Shown: positions 9,957-18,117 of the stretch, in pieces
Layout: the number at the start of each line of letters is the position of its first letter
Numbering within the stretch: position 1 is the stretch's first letter
Source: Alphaproteobacteria bacterium
GTDB lineage: Bacteria > Pseudomonadota > Alphaproteobacteria > UBA8366 > GCA-2717185
Direction: 5' to 3'
DNA length: 64,000 bases
Assembly: GCA_040905865.1 (NCBI GenBank)
Contig: JBBDQU010000085.1
Location: 146,256-210,255 of the forward strand
Translations under genes and position numbers: made by a program
Notes under the pieces: model-generated
The model's input: the letters and a program-made list of their open reading frames with translations, nothing else
Told to the model about the DNA's origin: nothing
Database searches by the model: none

Positions 9957-10443
9957 TACAGACTCTGTCGCCGGGCCCGCATCGGCGCAGGACGTCCAGC
10001 AGGTCGTCAATCGCCAGCGCGACGCAACCTTCCGTCGGGGCGTATCCGGGTCTGGCGACATGCATGAAAATGGCGCTGCCCTTTCCGGCGACGGGCGGAT
10101 CGTCGTTGTGACCCAGAACAACGACCACATCGTACAGCCCGTCATCCCGCCACAGGGATTCCGCGCTGGCGGGATAGGGCAGCGTTACCGGCCGGTTATA
10201 GGCCGGATCGTCCGGCGCGTCGCACCACCCGTCCTGCGGGGCGATGGCCGCGAGCGCGAGACCGGTTTCCGGCGGCGGGAGCCGGTCCGCCCGGTACAGG
10301 ACCCGCCGCAGCGCGTAACAGCCACGCGGCGTGGCGCCGTCGCCTTCGGTCTTTGCGTCGCGGATGCCCGACCGCCCCAGCGCACATCGCAAACGCGCCG
10401 CGCCGGCCTGCAGGGTGCCGTCCGCCATTACCTTTAAATCCAT
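9928..10443 (-). CDS. L,D-transpeptidase (YkuD) family protein
   Basis: 171-residue protein with the YkuD catalytic signature: GSAIFMHVARPGYAPTEGCVAL contains the active-site His and the Cys of the [ST]xGC motif. The C-terminus DDLLDVLRRCGPGDRVCI also matches. No signal peptide is evident, as in many alphaproteobacterial members of this subgroup. Expected role: peptidoglycan L,D-cross-linking or a related acyl transfer, but the subgroup is not well characterised. The gene overlaps yggS by 29 bases in convergent orientation. ATG 10443 is the likely start. Confidence 0.85.
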   Translation of the reverse strand: MDLKVMADGTLQAGAARLRCALGRSGIRDAKTEGDGATPRGCYALRRVLYRADRLPPPETGLALAAIAPQDGWCDAPDDPAYNRPVTLPYPASAESLWRDDGLYDVVVVLGHNDDPPVAGKGSAIFMHVARPGYAPTEGCVALAIDDLLDVLRRCGPGDRVCISAPAGSRK

Positions 10444-10496
10444 GGGGATACTCTACCGCAATCCCGATATTTCGGGGAATGCTGTGCGCGACTGCC

Positions 10497-11582
10497 TCAA
10501 CCGGGCGAAACCTCCGCCTGCTTCATCTGCCGGTACCGGTCGAGCGTCTCCAGCATGTTCTGTGGAATCAGGGCCGGCGGCACGATCTGCCTGTCCTGCG
10601 TCGCTACCGAGGTTTCCCGATTCTCGAACGGATTGTCCTCTTTTTCATCCGGCTTTTTATCGATCCGGTCCGGCGGCGCCGTTTGCGCCGACAGCGCGGT
10701 CAGTTTGTCGGCCAGCCGTGAACTGATATTCGGAACAGGCGCCTGCCGTCCCAGGGGCGTCTGCACCATGCCGCCAAGGCCCGCGATCGGTCCGGCGGCC
10801 GGTACGGCGGCGCGGGCTTGCAGAATAGCGCCGACCGGGTCTTCCGTCTGGTTCTGCAACTGCGTGAAGGGCAGCGCCCCCATGCCGCCGAACGGTTTGC
10901 GGCTTGCGGCAGGCGTGATTGCAGCGGCCTGCGGTGGCGCGGTTTCCGGCCGCCCGGCGTTGTGTGCGGCGGGTGCGGTTCGGGCCAGCGCCAGCGCCAG
11001 CGTTGTATCCGGCGGTAAAGGCGACGCGGGCAGCGCCGGACCCGGATTCGCCGCCGTCAGCGCGCTGACGGTTGCGCCGGCCGGCGTAACCGCGCCGGCG
11101 GCAGCGACGGCCACGGACTCATCGGCGGTACCGGAACCGGTCAGCGCCGCAAGAACCGTTTCCCCGATATCCTCGCCGGTCGACGCTTCCACGGCCGCGT
11201 TGACGATGGCGATGCCGGCGCCGATGGGGCCGCCGAACAGTGCGCCGCCGGCAATACGGGCGCCGGGCGCAATCTCATCCCCGGTAAGCGCGCGGTAAAT
11301 CGTCGAGACGATCGGGATATGCTGGAGCGGATTAATGATGTCGAGAAAATCGCCGAAGGTCAGGCCGTCTTCGCCGAAGAAGCTGGAATCTTCCGGATTC
11401 GCCTCGGGCAGCGATATGATGCCTTCGATGCCGAGGTCTTCCGGGCGGTGATGATAGGCGATCACATCGGGTACGGCGGACCCGTCCGCGTAGAATTGCT
11501 GCGGCCTGCCATTGCTGGCCAGCGGCGGTTTCGCGGCGGGAATGGACGCCGGGCTGGCGCCCGAGATGACGGCATCGACCAT
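10497..11582 (-). CDS. Conserved alanine-rich protein of unknown function
   Basis: 361 residues starting at ATG 11582, preceded by GGAGGAG on the minus strand. The first half holds a conserved-looking block: SFFGEDGLTFGDFLDIINPLQHIPIVSTIYRALTGDEI, then a glycine-rich hydrophobic stretch (RIAGGALFGGPIGAGIAIVNAAVEA), then GEDIGETVLAAL. The rest is low-complexity Ala/Pro, probably disordered, with a charged C-terminal tail (DKKPDEKEDNPFENRE). No signal peptide is seen. The glycine-rich stretch could insert in or associate with a membrane. I recognise the block as recurring in alphaproteobacterial hypothetical proteins but know no function. Confidence 0.75.
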   Translation of the reverse strand: MVDAVISGASPASIPAAKPPLASNGRPQQFYADGSAVPDVIAYHHRPEDLGIEGIISLPEANPEDSSFFGEDGLTFGDFLDIINPLQHIPIVSTIYRALTGDEIAPGARIAGGALFGGPIGAGIAIVNAAVEASTGEDIGETVLAALTGSGTADESVAVAAAGAVTPAGATVSALTAANPGPALPASPLPPDTTLALALARTAPAAHNAGRPETAPPQAAAITPAASRKPFGGMGALPFTQLQNQTEDPVGAILQARAAVPAAGPIAGLGGMVQTPLGRQAPVPNISSRLADKLTALSAQTAPPDRIDKKPDEKEDNPFENRETSVATQDRQIVPPALIPQNMLETLDRYRQMKQAEVSPG

Positions 11583-11744
11583 GGAAACTCCTCCACCCGG
11601 AATCGTGTGCAAGCACGATGCCATGGCGGGAATGCCCGGATACCGGGGTTTTCAGAAGCTTTCGCGCCGCCCGCCGCCGCCCGCTGGCAAATATTGCCCG
11701 CTTCGCCGGAGAGTTCTGCCGGTCAGGCGCGAAGGGGCGCCGCC

Positions 11745-11820
11745 TTTCCATAAGGTCAATCAGAGTCACATGGTTTGCGGATCGCCGGTGCCGGTTCCAG
11801 CAATCCACGGTCTGATCTAA
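11745..11820. repeat. Intergenic palindromic repeat, copy R3 (short, diverged)
   Basis: Minus-strand sequence starts TTAGATCAGA, then has GGATTGCTGGAACCGG, GGCGATCCGC, AACCATGTGACTCTGAT and CTTATGGAAA, matching R1, R2 and R4 with several substitutions. The TAG of its first bases is the stop codon of ribA (11817-11819). It contains only the first hairpin module. Confidence 0.75.
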
Positions 11821-12929
11821 AACAGGTGGCCGCTTCGCGCCGCCTTGGTCTGGAGGTAATGCTCGTTATGGCCGTTTGCCGGAAACGTATGGGTCACGCG
11901 GTCGATGACCTCGATGCCATGTTCCGCCAGCGCCGACACCTTGGCGGGATTGTTGGTCATCAGCCGGATGCGGCTGAAGCCGAGCCGGTGCAGCATGCCC
12001 GCCGCCGGCCCGTAGACCCGTTCATCGGCGCCGAAGCCCAGTTCCTCGTTCGCGTCGATGGTATCGAACCCGCTGTCCTGCAGGCGGTAGGCGCGCAGCT
12101 TGTTGGCCAGTCCGATACCGCGGCCTTCCTGCGCCAGGTACAGCAGCAGCCCGCCGCCATCCGCGGCAATGGCATCCACCGCGCCGCGCAGCTGGTCGCC
12201 GCAGTCGCAGCGCAGGCTGCCCAGAAGGTCCCCGGTAAAGCATTCCGAATGCAGCCGCGTCAGGACCGGCTCCGCAGGATCCGGATTGCCGATGACGATG
12301 GCGACGTGGGTCTTGCCGCCATCGGCCGGCCGGAACGCGATGAACCTGGCGTTTTCGGCGCCTTCCAGGGGAATATCGGCGGCAATTTCGGACAGTGACA
12401 GCTCGGCGGCGGCATAGCGGTATCCCTCGACATCCTCGGCGCCGGCGGTCAGGAAATCATGCTGCGCCGCAAAAGCCGCCGCGTCACCGGTAATCGCCGT
12501 TGTCAGCGCCGTGGGCAGCAGCCGCGCAAATTTCATCAGATCGACGGCGGATTCCTGCAGGGGCTGCCCGAACGACGAAATCGTGACGACCGGTCGCGTG
12601 CTGTTCAGCGTCGCGCCGGCGATTTCGGTCGTGCTGGCGATTGTCAGGCCGCCGGCCGGCATGATGGAAACAGCCCTGGCCTCCATCGGGTCGAGGCCGA
12701 GCGCGATTGCGCGCAGGGCGGTCGTCACGCAGGAAACCGCGTTTCCGCTCAGCCCGCGCAACATGGCGGGATCGATGCCGAACTCCGCCGCCGCGACGAG
12801 CAGCGCGAGCTTGCCGCCGCGCAGGACGACGGGCCGGCCCCGCCGCAGGTCGCCGATCACGCGGCTGATGGCGTTTACGCCGGGAAGGGAAACGGGTGCG
12901 GAAAAGATTGATTCGGTATTACGCGGCAT
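11817..12929 (-). CDS. ribA: GTP cyclohydrolase II with an atypical N-terminal domain
   Basis: The C-terminal half (about residues 185-370) is a complete GTP cyclohydrolase II: zinc cysteines C230, C241 and C243 in HSECFTGDLLGSLRCDCGDQL, and YLAQEGRGIGLANKLRAY, DANEELGFGADERVYG and MTNNPAKV. It opens GTP to a diaminopyrimidine. The first about 180 residues resemble a RibB (DHBP synthase) fold but lack the RibB acidic signature (EDRENEGD is replaced by RGGKLALLVAAAEFG), so this domain is probably not catalytic as RibB. Five bases separate it from the upstream phosphatidyltransferase, so they form one operon. Its role may lie in the neighbouring cluster rather than in general riboflavin synthesis. 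Confidence 0.9.
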   Translation of the reverse strand: MPRNTESIFSAPVSLPGVNAISRVIGDLRRGRPVVLRGGKLALLVAAAEFGIDPAMLRGLSGNAVSCVTTALRAIALGLDPMEARAVSIMPAGGLTIASTTEIAGATLNSTRPVVTISSFGQPLQESAVDLMKFARLLPTALTTAITGDAAAFAAQHDFLTAGAEDVEGYRYAAAELSLSEIAADIPLEGAENARFIAFRPADGGKTHVAIVIGNPDPAEPVLTRLHSECFTGDLLGSLRCDCGDQLRGAVDAIAADGGGLLLYLAQEGRGIGLANKLRAYRLQDSGFDTIDANEELGFGADERVYGPAAGMLHRLGFSRIRLMTNNPAKVSALAEHGIEVIDRVTHTFPANGHNEHYLQTKAARSGHLF

Positions 12930-12934
12930 CTGAT

Positions 12935-13726
12935 TTAACGGTTACCTTTGTATTGCTGTTCGGCGGTCCGACCGGCTTCGGGATCGGGCCCGGCAGCCAA
13001 CCATAATGTGTCCCGCCCAAAGGACAAGCACAGCATTGTGAGGGCGATACCGCCTATAACGGTCGCGGCGTTGCTTGTCACCACGGGAAGCAGGCATATC
13101 ACCAGCGCGCCGACCTGAATCGCGCAAACGGCGCGCCGGAAGGCGCTATAGGGCAGCGGGCGGGTCAGTCTTGGCCAGATCCAGCCCGCCGCGACGAATA
13201 TATAGCGCAATGCGCCGACCGCGAGAATCCACAGGCCCGTTTTATCGGAGAGCCCGATCAGAAGGCTTAACACCAGAATCAGCGCTGCGTCGGTTTCCAT
13301 GTCGAACCGGGCGCCGAAGGTCGTGCACGCGGCGTAGCGGCGCGCCAGATACCCGTCAATTCCGTCCAGCGCCAGGGCGACCCCCGCCAGCGCCGCGATA
13401 ACCCACCAGTTTACGAGGGTCGGGGTGTCGGTTCCGGCCAGAGCTCCGGCGACGATAACGGTCAGGGCCACGCGGATCCAGGTCACGCGGTTGGCGTGGC
13501 CGAACCGCAGCATCTGGCCCGCCCGCGCGGCGCAGAACATCAGCGCGATTGCCGCCAGCCCGTACATCGCCAGTGTCAGTATAAAGGTATCCCAGGTCGG
13601 CAGTACGGCGGCGCCCAGCAGAATGACGGGCAGCGCCGTAAGGGCGACCATCAGGCGGGCATCGTTGGCGATGGCGGAAACGCGTAGCCAGCGGTTTCCG
13701 GAAGCCGTCAGTCGGTCACGATACAT
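12935..13726 (-). CDS. CDP-alcohol phosphatidyltransferase family protein
   Basis: Integral membrane enzyme family that swaps CMP for an alcohol on a CDP-linked lipid. The full catalytic signature DG-x2-AR-x8-G-x3-D-x3-D is present as DGYLARRYAACTTFGARFDMETD (residues about 125-147; 23-residue motif with all Asp, Gly and Arg positions intact). About six or more hydrophobic segments are visible. The start ATG 13726 is preferred over the upstream TTG 13741. It is the first gene of the minus-strand pair with ribA and diverges from the RibD-like gene. The substrate is unknown. Confidence 0.87.
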   Translation of the reverse strand: MYRDRLTASGNRWLRVSAIANDARLMVALTALPVILLGAAVLPTWDTFILTLAMYGLAAIALMFCAARAGQMLRFGHANRVTWIRVALTVIVAGALAGTDTPTLVNWWVIAALAGVALALDGIDGYLARRYAACTTFGARFDMETDAALILVLSLLIGLSDKTGLWILAVGALRYIFVAAGWIWPRLTRPLPYSAFRRAVCAIQVGALVICLLPVVTSNAATVIGGIALTMLCLSFGRDTLWLAAGPDPEAGRTAEQQYKGNR

Positions 13727-13919
13727 TGTTGCGGTCCACAATAGACGTTCAAGTCCCGTCGTACTTCATATATGGTCGCCTACAGTAAAACGGTAGCGAA
13801 ACTGTAAAGAGAAATCAGAAACACCGTTTTGGGCACTGGTTTTCCTTGCGATTTGGGGGTCGCGCCGGAGTTGTTGGAAGGATACGAAAATTACCGAAAA
13901 CGAAGCCTGGGGCGTCATT

Positions 13920-14780
13920 TTGGCCTTCGTAAGGCGGTCCCGTCGCGCGGTACCCTGCGCCGCCGGCAAGACATGGACCGTAAATCAGACATCTGAGTCG
14001 CTGACCGTTTATTCCGGCGCGAACCCCGCAACCGCAAAGGAACTGGCCGCCGTCGACCGGCACGGCACGGTGACGATCGACGGCGGCCTGCCGGAACCCG
14101 TTGCCATGCTGTTCCGGCTGTACCTGCCATTGTGCCTGCCGCAGGGCTCCTTCACGGTCGGCCATCTGGGGCAAAGCCTCGACGGGCGCATCGCGGCTGA
14201 AAACGGCGCGTCTCATTATGTCACCGGCTCGGCGGATATCCTGCACAACCACCGCATGCGCGCCCTGTTCGACGCGATCATCGTCGGCGCGGGAACAGCG
14301 ATGCATGACGACCCCCAACTGACGGTGCGGGAATGCGAGGGGGAAAATCCCGTCCGTGTCGTGATCGATACGGAACGGCGCCTGCCGGTGGCGCTGGGCC
14401 TTTTCCAGGATGAGGCCACGCCGACATTGCTGCTTTGCGCGCCGGACCGGGTGAATGGAAGCGCACGCCACGGCGCGGCGGAAATCGTTCCCGTCGCCCG
14501 GGATTCGGAAAGCCTCTCACCACACGCGATTCGCGCCACGCTGGCCGGGCGCGGGCTGCAACGGCTGTATATCGAAGGCGGCGGCGTGACCGTGTCGCGG
14601 TTTCTCAAGGCGGAATGCCTCGACCGGTTGCAGGTGACGGTTTCGCCGCTCATCATCGGATCGGGCCGGCCCGCCATCGTGCTGCCGGAAGTGACCAGCC
14701 TGGCGGAGGGGCTGCGGCCCGTGACGCGCCGTTTCGACCTTGGCGAGGATGTCATGTTCGAATGCCGTTTTCATGAATGA
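13920..14780 (+). CDS. RibD C-terminal (pyrimidine reductase) domain protein
   Basis: Reductase domain of the RibD-C/dihydrofolate-reductase fold: [63 protein letters not shown], and [14 protein letters not shown]. The deaminase half of RibD is absent. In riboflavin synthesis this domain reduces the ribose side chain of the GTP cyclohydrolase II product. The start is uncertain: TTG 13920 is the first conventional codon, but the frame stays open upstream and an ATT at 13890 follows GGAAGG (13876-13881) at good spacing. It diverges from the ribA pair and overlaps the next gene by 8 bases. Confidence 0.83.
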   Translation: MAFVRRSRRAVPCAAGKTWTVNQTSESLTVYSGANPATAKELAAVDRHGTVTIDGGLPEPVAMLFRLYLPLCLPQGSFTVGHLGQSLDGRIAAENGASHYVTGSADILHNHRMRALFDAIIVGAGTAMHDDPQLTVRECEGENPVRVVIDTERRLPVALGLFQDEATPTLLLCAPDRVNGSARHGAAEIVPVARDSESLSPHAIRATLAGRGLQRLYIEGGGVTVSRFLKAECLDRLQVTVSPLIIGSGRPAIVLPEVTSLAEGLRPVTRRFDLGEDVMFECRFHE

Positions 14781-15726
14781 GCGCGCCTTCTGGGTCGCGG
14801 CTCCGGGCCGGGGCGAAATCCGAACGGCGCCCGGTCGCGACGCCGGACCGGGCGAAGTCGCGGTTCGGGCGCTGGCCAGCGGCATCAGCCGGGGCACGGA
14901 GGCGCTGGTGTTTCAGGGCCGGGTGCCGGAAAGTCAGTACAGTGTCATGCGCTGCCCGTTTCAGGCCGGCGATTTTCCGGGGCCGGTGAAATACGGCTAT
15001 GCGTCGGTCGGGGCGCTGGAACGCGACGGCACGCGCGTATTCTGCCTGCATCCGCATCAGGACCGCTATATCGTGCCGGCGGAAATGGTGGTCCCGGTGC
15101 CCGATGACGTGCCGGACGGCCGCGCCGTGCTTGCCGCCAATATGGAAACGGCGGTCAACGCGATGTGGGATGCGGGGCCGCGCATCGGCGACCGAATCGC
15201 GGTGGTCGGCGGCGGTGTCGTCGGCTGTTTCGTCGCCGCCCTGTCGGCGCGCCTGCCGGGCGTGTCGGTCGAACTGGTCGATATCAACCCGGCGCGGGCC
15301 GGTATCGCGGCGAAACTCGGCGTCGGTTTCGCCGCCCCCGCCACGGCGGCCGGCGACCGCGACATCGTGGTGCACGCCAGCGGCGCGCCGGCCGGGCTGA
15401 CAACGGCGCTGGGCCTGGCGGGGTTCGAGGCCACGGTGCTGGAAATGAGCTGGTATGGCGACCGGATGGTGCCGGCGCCATTGGGCGAAGCGTTTCATTC
15501 GCGTCGGCTGACCCTGCGGTCCAGCCAGGTCGGACATGTCGCGACCAGCCGGCGCGCGCGCCGTACGCATCGCGACCGTATGGCGCTCGGGCTGGAACTG
15601 CTGCGCGATCCGGCCTTCGACTGTCTGCTCAGCGAGACCTCGGCTTTCGCGGATCTGCCGCAAACCATGGCGCGGCTCGCGGAAAATCCCGGCGACACGC
15701 TCTGCCACGTCGTAACATACCCGTAA
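14773..15726 (+). CDS. MDR-family (zinc-binding-type) dehydrogenase
   Basis: 317-residue medium-chain dehydrogenase/reductase. The GroES-like half has [25 protein letters not shown] and [13 protein letters not shown]; the Rossmann half has [19 protein letters not shown] and [18 protein letters not shown] for NAD(P)H. The usual structural zinc four-cysteine lobe is not visible, so the enzyme may be zinc-independent. Similar proteins include BchC-like dehydrogenases. ATG 14773 overlaps the RibD-like gene by 8 bases. Its substrate is probably an intermediate of the cluster; this is inference from context. Confidence 0.84.
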   Translation: MNERAFWVAAPGRGEIRTAPGRDAGPGEVAVRALASGISRGTEALVFQGRVPESQYSVMRCPFQAGDFPGPVKYGYASVGALERDGTRVFCLHPHQDRYIVPAEMVVPVPDDVPDGRAVLAANMETAVNAMWDAGPRIGDRIAVVGGGVVGCFVAALSARLPGVSVELVDINPARAGIAAKLGVGFAAPATAAGDRDIVVHASGAPAGLTTALGLAGFEATVLEMSWYGDRMVPAPLGEAFHSRRLTLRSSQVGHVATSRRARRTHRDRMALGLELLRDPAFDCLLSETSAFADLPQTMARLAENPGDTLCHVVTYP

Positions 15727-15751
15727 TATTCAAAAACGACAGGAATTCAAT

Positions 15752-16159
15752 ATGTTCAGCATTACCGTCCGCGACAGTGTCATGATCGCCCACTCCCTGA
15801 AAGGCGCGGTCTTCGGCCCCGCCCAGCGACTGCACGGGGCAACATTCGTTATTGAGGTGACCCTGCGCCGCGCGAAACTGGATGAAAACGGGATTGTCGC
15901 GGATATCGGCCGCGCAACGACGCTGCTCGGCGAAATACTGGAAACGTACGCGTACAGAAATCTGGACGATCTGCCTGAATTCGCGGGCCGGAATTCCACC
16001 ACCGAGGTCCTGGCGAAGGAAATCCATGACCGCTATGCCGGCGGCATCCGCGCCGGCCGGCTGGATGGCGACGCGCATGAAACAATCGTTTCGCTGGGCG
16101 TGGTCCTGCGGGAAAATCCCGATGCCTGGGCCGGATACGACGCACCGCTGCAGGGCTGA
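15752..16159 (+). CDS. 6-pyruvoyl-tetrahydropterin synthase-like protein, non-canonical active site
   Basis: 135 residues of the T-fold PTPS/QueD family: MIAHSLKG, LHGATFVIEVTL, DENGIVADIG, NLDDLPEFAGRNSTTEVLA. Compared with canonical enzymes, H14 and H28 are kept, but the third zinc ligand of the HGH motif is alanine (HGA, A30), the catalytic cysteine position four residues before the HGH is A24, and the LDH catalytic histidine is tyrosine (YAY). The protein therefore probably does not perform the ordinary PTPS or QueD reaction. I believe alphaproteobacterial homologues share the FGPAQxLHGAT form. It lies two bases before the glycosyltransferase gene. Confidence 0.85.
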   Translation: MFSITVRDSVMIAHSLKGAVFGPAQRLHGATFVIEVTLRRAKLDENGIVADIGRATTLLGEILETYAYRNLDDLPEFAGRNSTTEVLAKEIHDRYAGGIRAGRLDGDAHETIVSLGVVLRENPDAWAGYDAPLQG

Positions 16160-16160
16160 T

Positions 16161-17228
16161 ATGGATGGCGCATCGCTGATCTTCGTTGTTCCCGGTTCGA
16201 TCGAGCAACGCACCGGCGGCACCCTGTACGACCGGCGCATCATCGACGGTATGCGGGCAATCGGCCAGCCGGTCACGCTGGTGGAGCTTCCCGGCCGCTT
16301 TCCGGTATGCGACCCGGTTGCGAAATCAGCAGCCGACTCCGTTCTCCACGCGGCGCCCGACGGCACACGGATAGTCATCGACGGACTCGCCCTGCCAGGC
16401 TTCGCGGAATCCCTGTCGGATCACCGGGACCGGCTGCGGCTGACGGCGCTGATCCATCACCCGCTGGCGGCGGAATCCGGCCTCGACGACGGTACCCGTG
16501 ACGCCCTTTTCGCGCTGGAACGCGCCATGCTGCGCGACGTCGGCGGCATTATCACGACCAGCCCCGCGACGGCCCGGATGCTGGCCGGTTACGATGTCGC
16601 GGCGGACCGGCTCGCCACCGTCCTGCCGGGCACCGACCCGGCCCCGCGGGCAACGGGCTCGAACGGCGGCCCGGTGCGGCTGCTCTGCGTCGCTACCCTG
16701 ATCGCCCGGAAAGGCCATATACGGTTGATTTCCGCCCTTGCGGACTGCGCCGGACTGGACTGGCGGCTCGATTGCCTCGGCGCGGCGGACCGCGACCCGG
16801 CGGTCACGGCGGCCATTCGCACCGAAATCGCGGCACGGAGTTTCGCCGACCGGGTCGTGCTGCATGGCGAAGCGGACGCGGCGGCGTTGGCGGCGGCCTA
16901 TGACGCGGCGGATATTTTCGTGCTGGCCTCCGCGCTCGAAGGCTACGGCATGGCCTTTGCCGAAGCGCTGGCGCATGGCCTGCCGGTGATCGCCAGTGGC
17001 GACGGCGCGGTACGTGACACCGTGCCGCCAATGGCCGGGATTATCGTGCCGGTCGGCGATCACGACGCCCTCGTCGCGGCGCTGACGCGGATGATCGCGG
17101 ATCCGGCGTTGCGCGCGGAAAAGGCCGCGGGCGCGCGGGCGGCCGGGTCGCGGTTGCCCGACTGGCCGGCGGCGGCGCGGCAGTTCACTCAGGCGCTCGG
17201 ACTCGTCCCGGCGCATAATACGCCATGA
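16161..17228 (+). CDS. GT4-family glycosyltransferase
   Basis: 355-residue GT-B glycosyltransferase. The N-terminal acceptor domain begins LIFVVPGSIEQRTGGTLYDRRII; the C-terminal nucleotide-sugar domain shows LLCVATLIARKGHIRLI, RVVLHGEAD and the E-x7-E motif EGYGMAFAE (residues 260-268). The ATG at 16161 was chosen because the open frame upstream of it overlaps the PTPS-like gene. It overlaps the methyltransferase by an ATGA junction. In this setting it may glycosylate a pterin-like or lipid-linked product; the acceptor cannot be read from sequence. Confidence 0.87.
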   Translation: MDGASLIFVVPGSIEQRTGGTLYDRRIIDGMRAIGQPVTLVELPGRFPVCDPVAKSAADSVLHAAPDGTRIVIDGLALPGFAESLSDHRDRLRLTALIHHPLAAESGLDDGTRDALFALERAMLRDVGGIITTSPATARMLAGYDVAADRLATVLPGTDPAPRATGSNGGPVRLLCVATLIARKGHIRLISALADCAGLDWRLDCLGAADRDPAVTAAIRTEIAARSFADRVVLHGEADAAALAAAYDAADIFVLASALEGYGMAFAEALAHGLPVIASGDGAVRDTVPPMAGIIVPVGDHDALVAALTRMIADPALRAEKAAGARAAGSRLPDWPAAARQFTQALGLVPAHNTP

Positions 17229-17992
17229 CCGAAGGATTCGATGCTGACTGGCTGGCGCTGCGCGAACCCGCGGATATCGCCGCCCGGTCCGCCGCGCTGG
17301 CCGATGCGTTCCTCGATGGCCTGCCGCCCCGGCCCCGGATCATGGATCTGGGGGCGGGCACGGGATCGAACGCCCGGTACCTGAATACCCGCGCCGAAAA
17401 GCGCGGCATGCGGATCGACTGGGTGCTTGTCGACGGGGACCCAACCCTGCTGGACCGGGCCGCGCTGCCGGTGTTCGACCGCCGGGTGCTCGATTTCGCC
17501 GCCGATCCGGCCACGATCGATCTTGCGGGCATCGACGCCGTCAGCGCCTCGGCATTGTTCGATCTGGTATCCGAAGACTGGTTCTCCCGCTTTGTGGCGC
17601 TGCTGGGGTCCCGCCCGCTGCTGGCGGCGCTGACGGCGAGCGACGGGCATTGCTGGGCGCCGGCCGATCCGGACGACCCGGCGGTGGAACACCGGTTTGC
17701 CGCCGATATGCGACGCGACAAGGGATTCGGACCGGCCATGGGGCTGGCGGCGCCGGCCGCCATGGCGACCCGCGTGGCCAGCGCCGGATTTGCCGTACGT
17801 CAGGCCGATACGCCCTGGCGGCTGGGGCCCGATTACCCGGCGCTCGCGGCGGCGATGATCGACGGGATCGCGGCGGCGGTCACCGGTTACGACGGTGCGT
17901 CCGGCTGGCGGTCGCGGCGGCATGCGGCGCTGGACAAGGGAATTCTGCGCCTCACCGTCGGTCATCGGGACCTGCTGGCGATGCCGCAATAA
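17225..17992 (+). CDS. Class I SAM-dependent methyltransferase
   Basis: 255 residues with motif I RIMDLGAGTGSNARYL (residues about 38-53) and the acidic motif II VLVDGDPTLLDRA. The rest is diverged, with no recognisable substrate signature. It is the last gene of the plus-strand cluster and overlaps the glycosyltransferase by four bases. The natural expectation is methylation of an intermediate or product of this cluster, but no specific substrate can be named. Confidence 0.82.
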   Translation: MTEGFDADWLALREPADIAARSAALADAFLDGLPPRPRIMDLGAGTGSNARYLNTRAEKRGMRIDWVLVDGDPTLLDRAALPVFDRRVLDFAADPATIDLAGIDAVSASALFDLVSEDWFSRFVALLGSRPLLAALTASDGHCWAPADPDDPAVEHRFAADMRRDKGFGPAMGLAAPAAMATRVASAGFAVRQADTPWRLGPDYPALAAAMIDGIAAAVTGYDGASGWRSRRHAALDKGILRLTVGHRDLLAMPQ

Positions 17993-18074
17993 CGCCGACC
18001 GCTCTTGCCTGCCGGGCGATCAACAACAATTTATATGAATTGAACCCGCAGCGGCAAAACGCCACGCCGATACA

Positions 18075-18083
18075 TGCTATAAT
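18075..18083 (+). promoter_or_regulatory. Candidate extended -10 promoter for the response regulator
   Basis: TGCTATAAT, a perfect extended -10 element, 35 bases upstream of ATG 18118. No convincing -35 box is seen at 17-base spacing, which an extended -10 may not need. Confidence 0.45.
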
Positions 18084-18117
18084 ATACTGGCGCACCCGCT
18101 GCTCATGGCGGGGCGGC

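Noticed and set aside
11817..13726. Calling the ribA pair an ordinary riboflavin operon
   Set aside because: No ribB active site, no ribE/ribH nearby, and the partner is a CDP-alcohol phosphatidyltransferase; the cluster context argues for another role, though this is not proven.
18015..18045. Resemblance to the repeat family (GGCGATCAACAACAATTTATATGAATTGAA)
   Set aside because: Only a short, loose match to the central part of module A; neither the AGATCAGATC end nor the inner hairpin is present.
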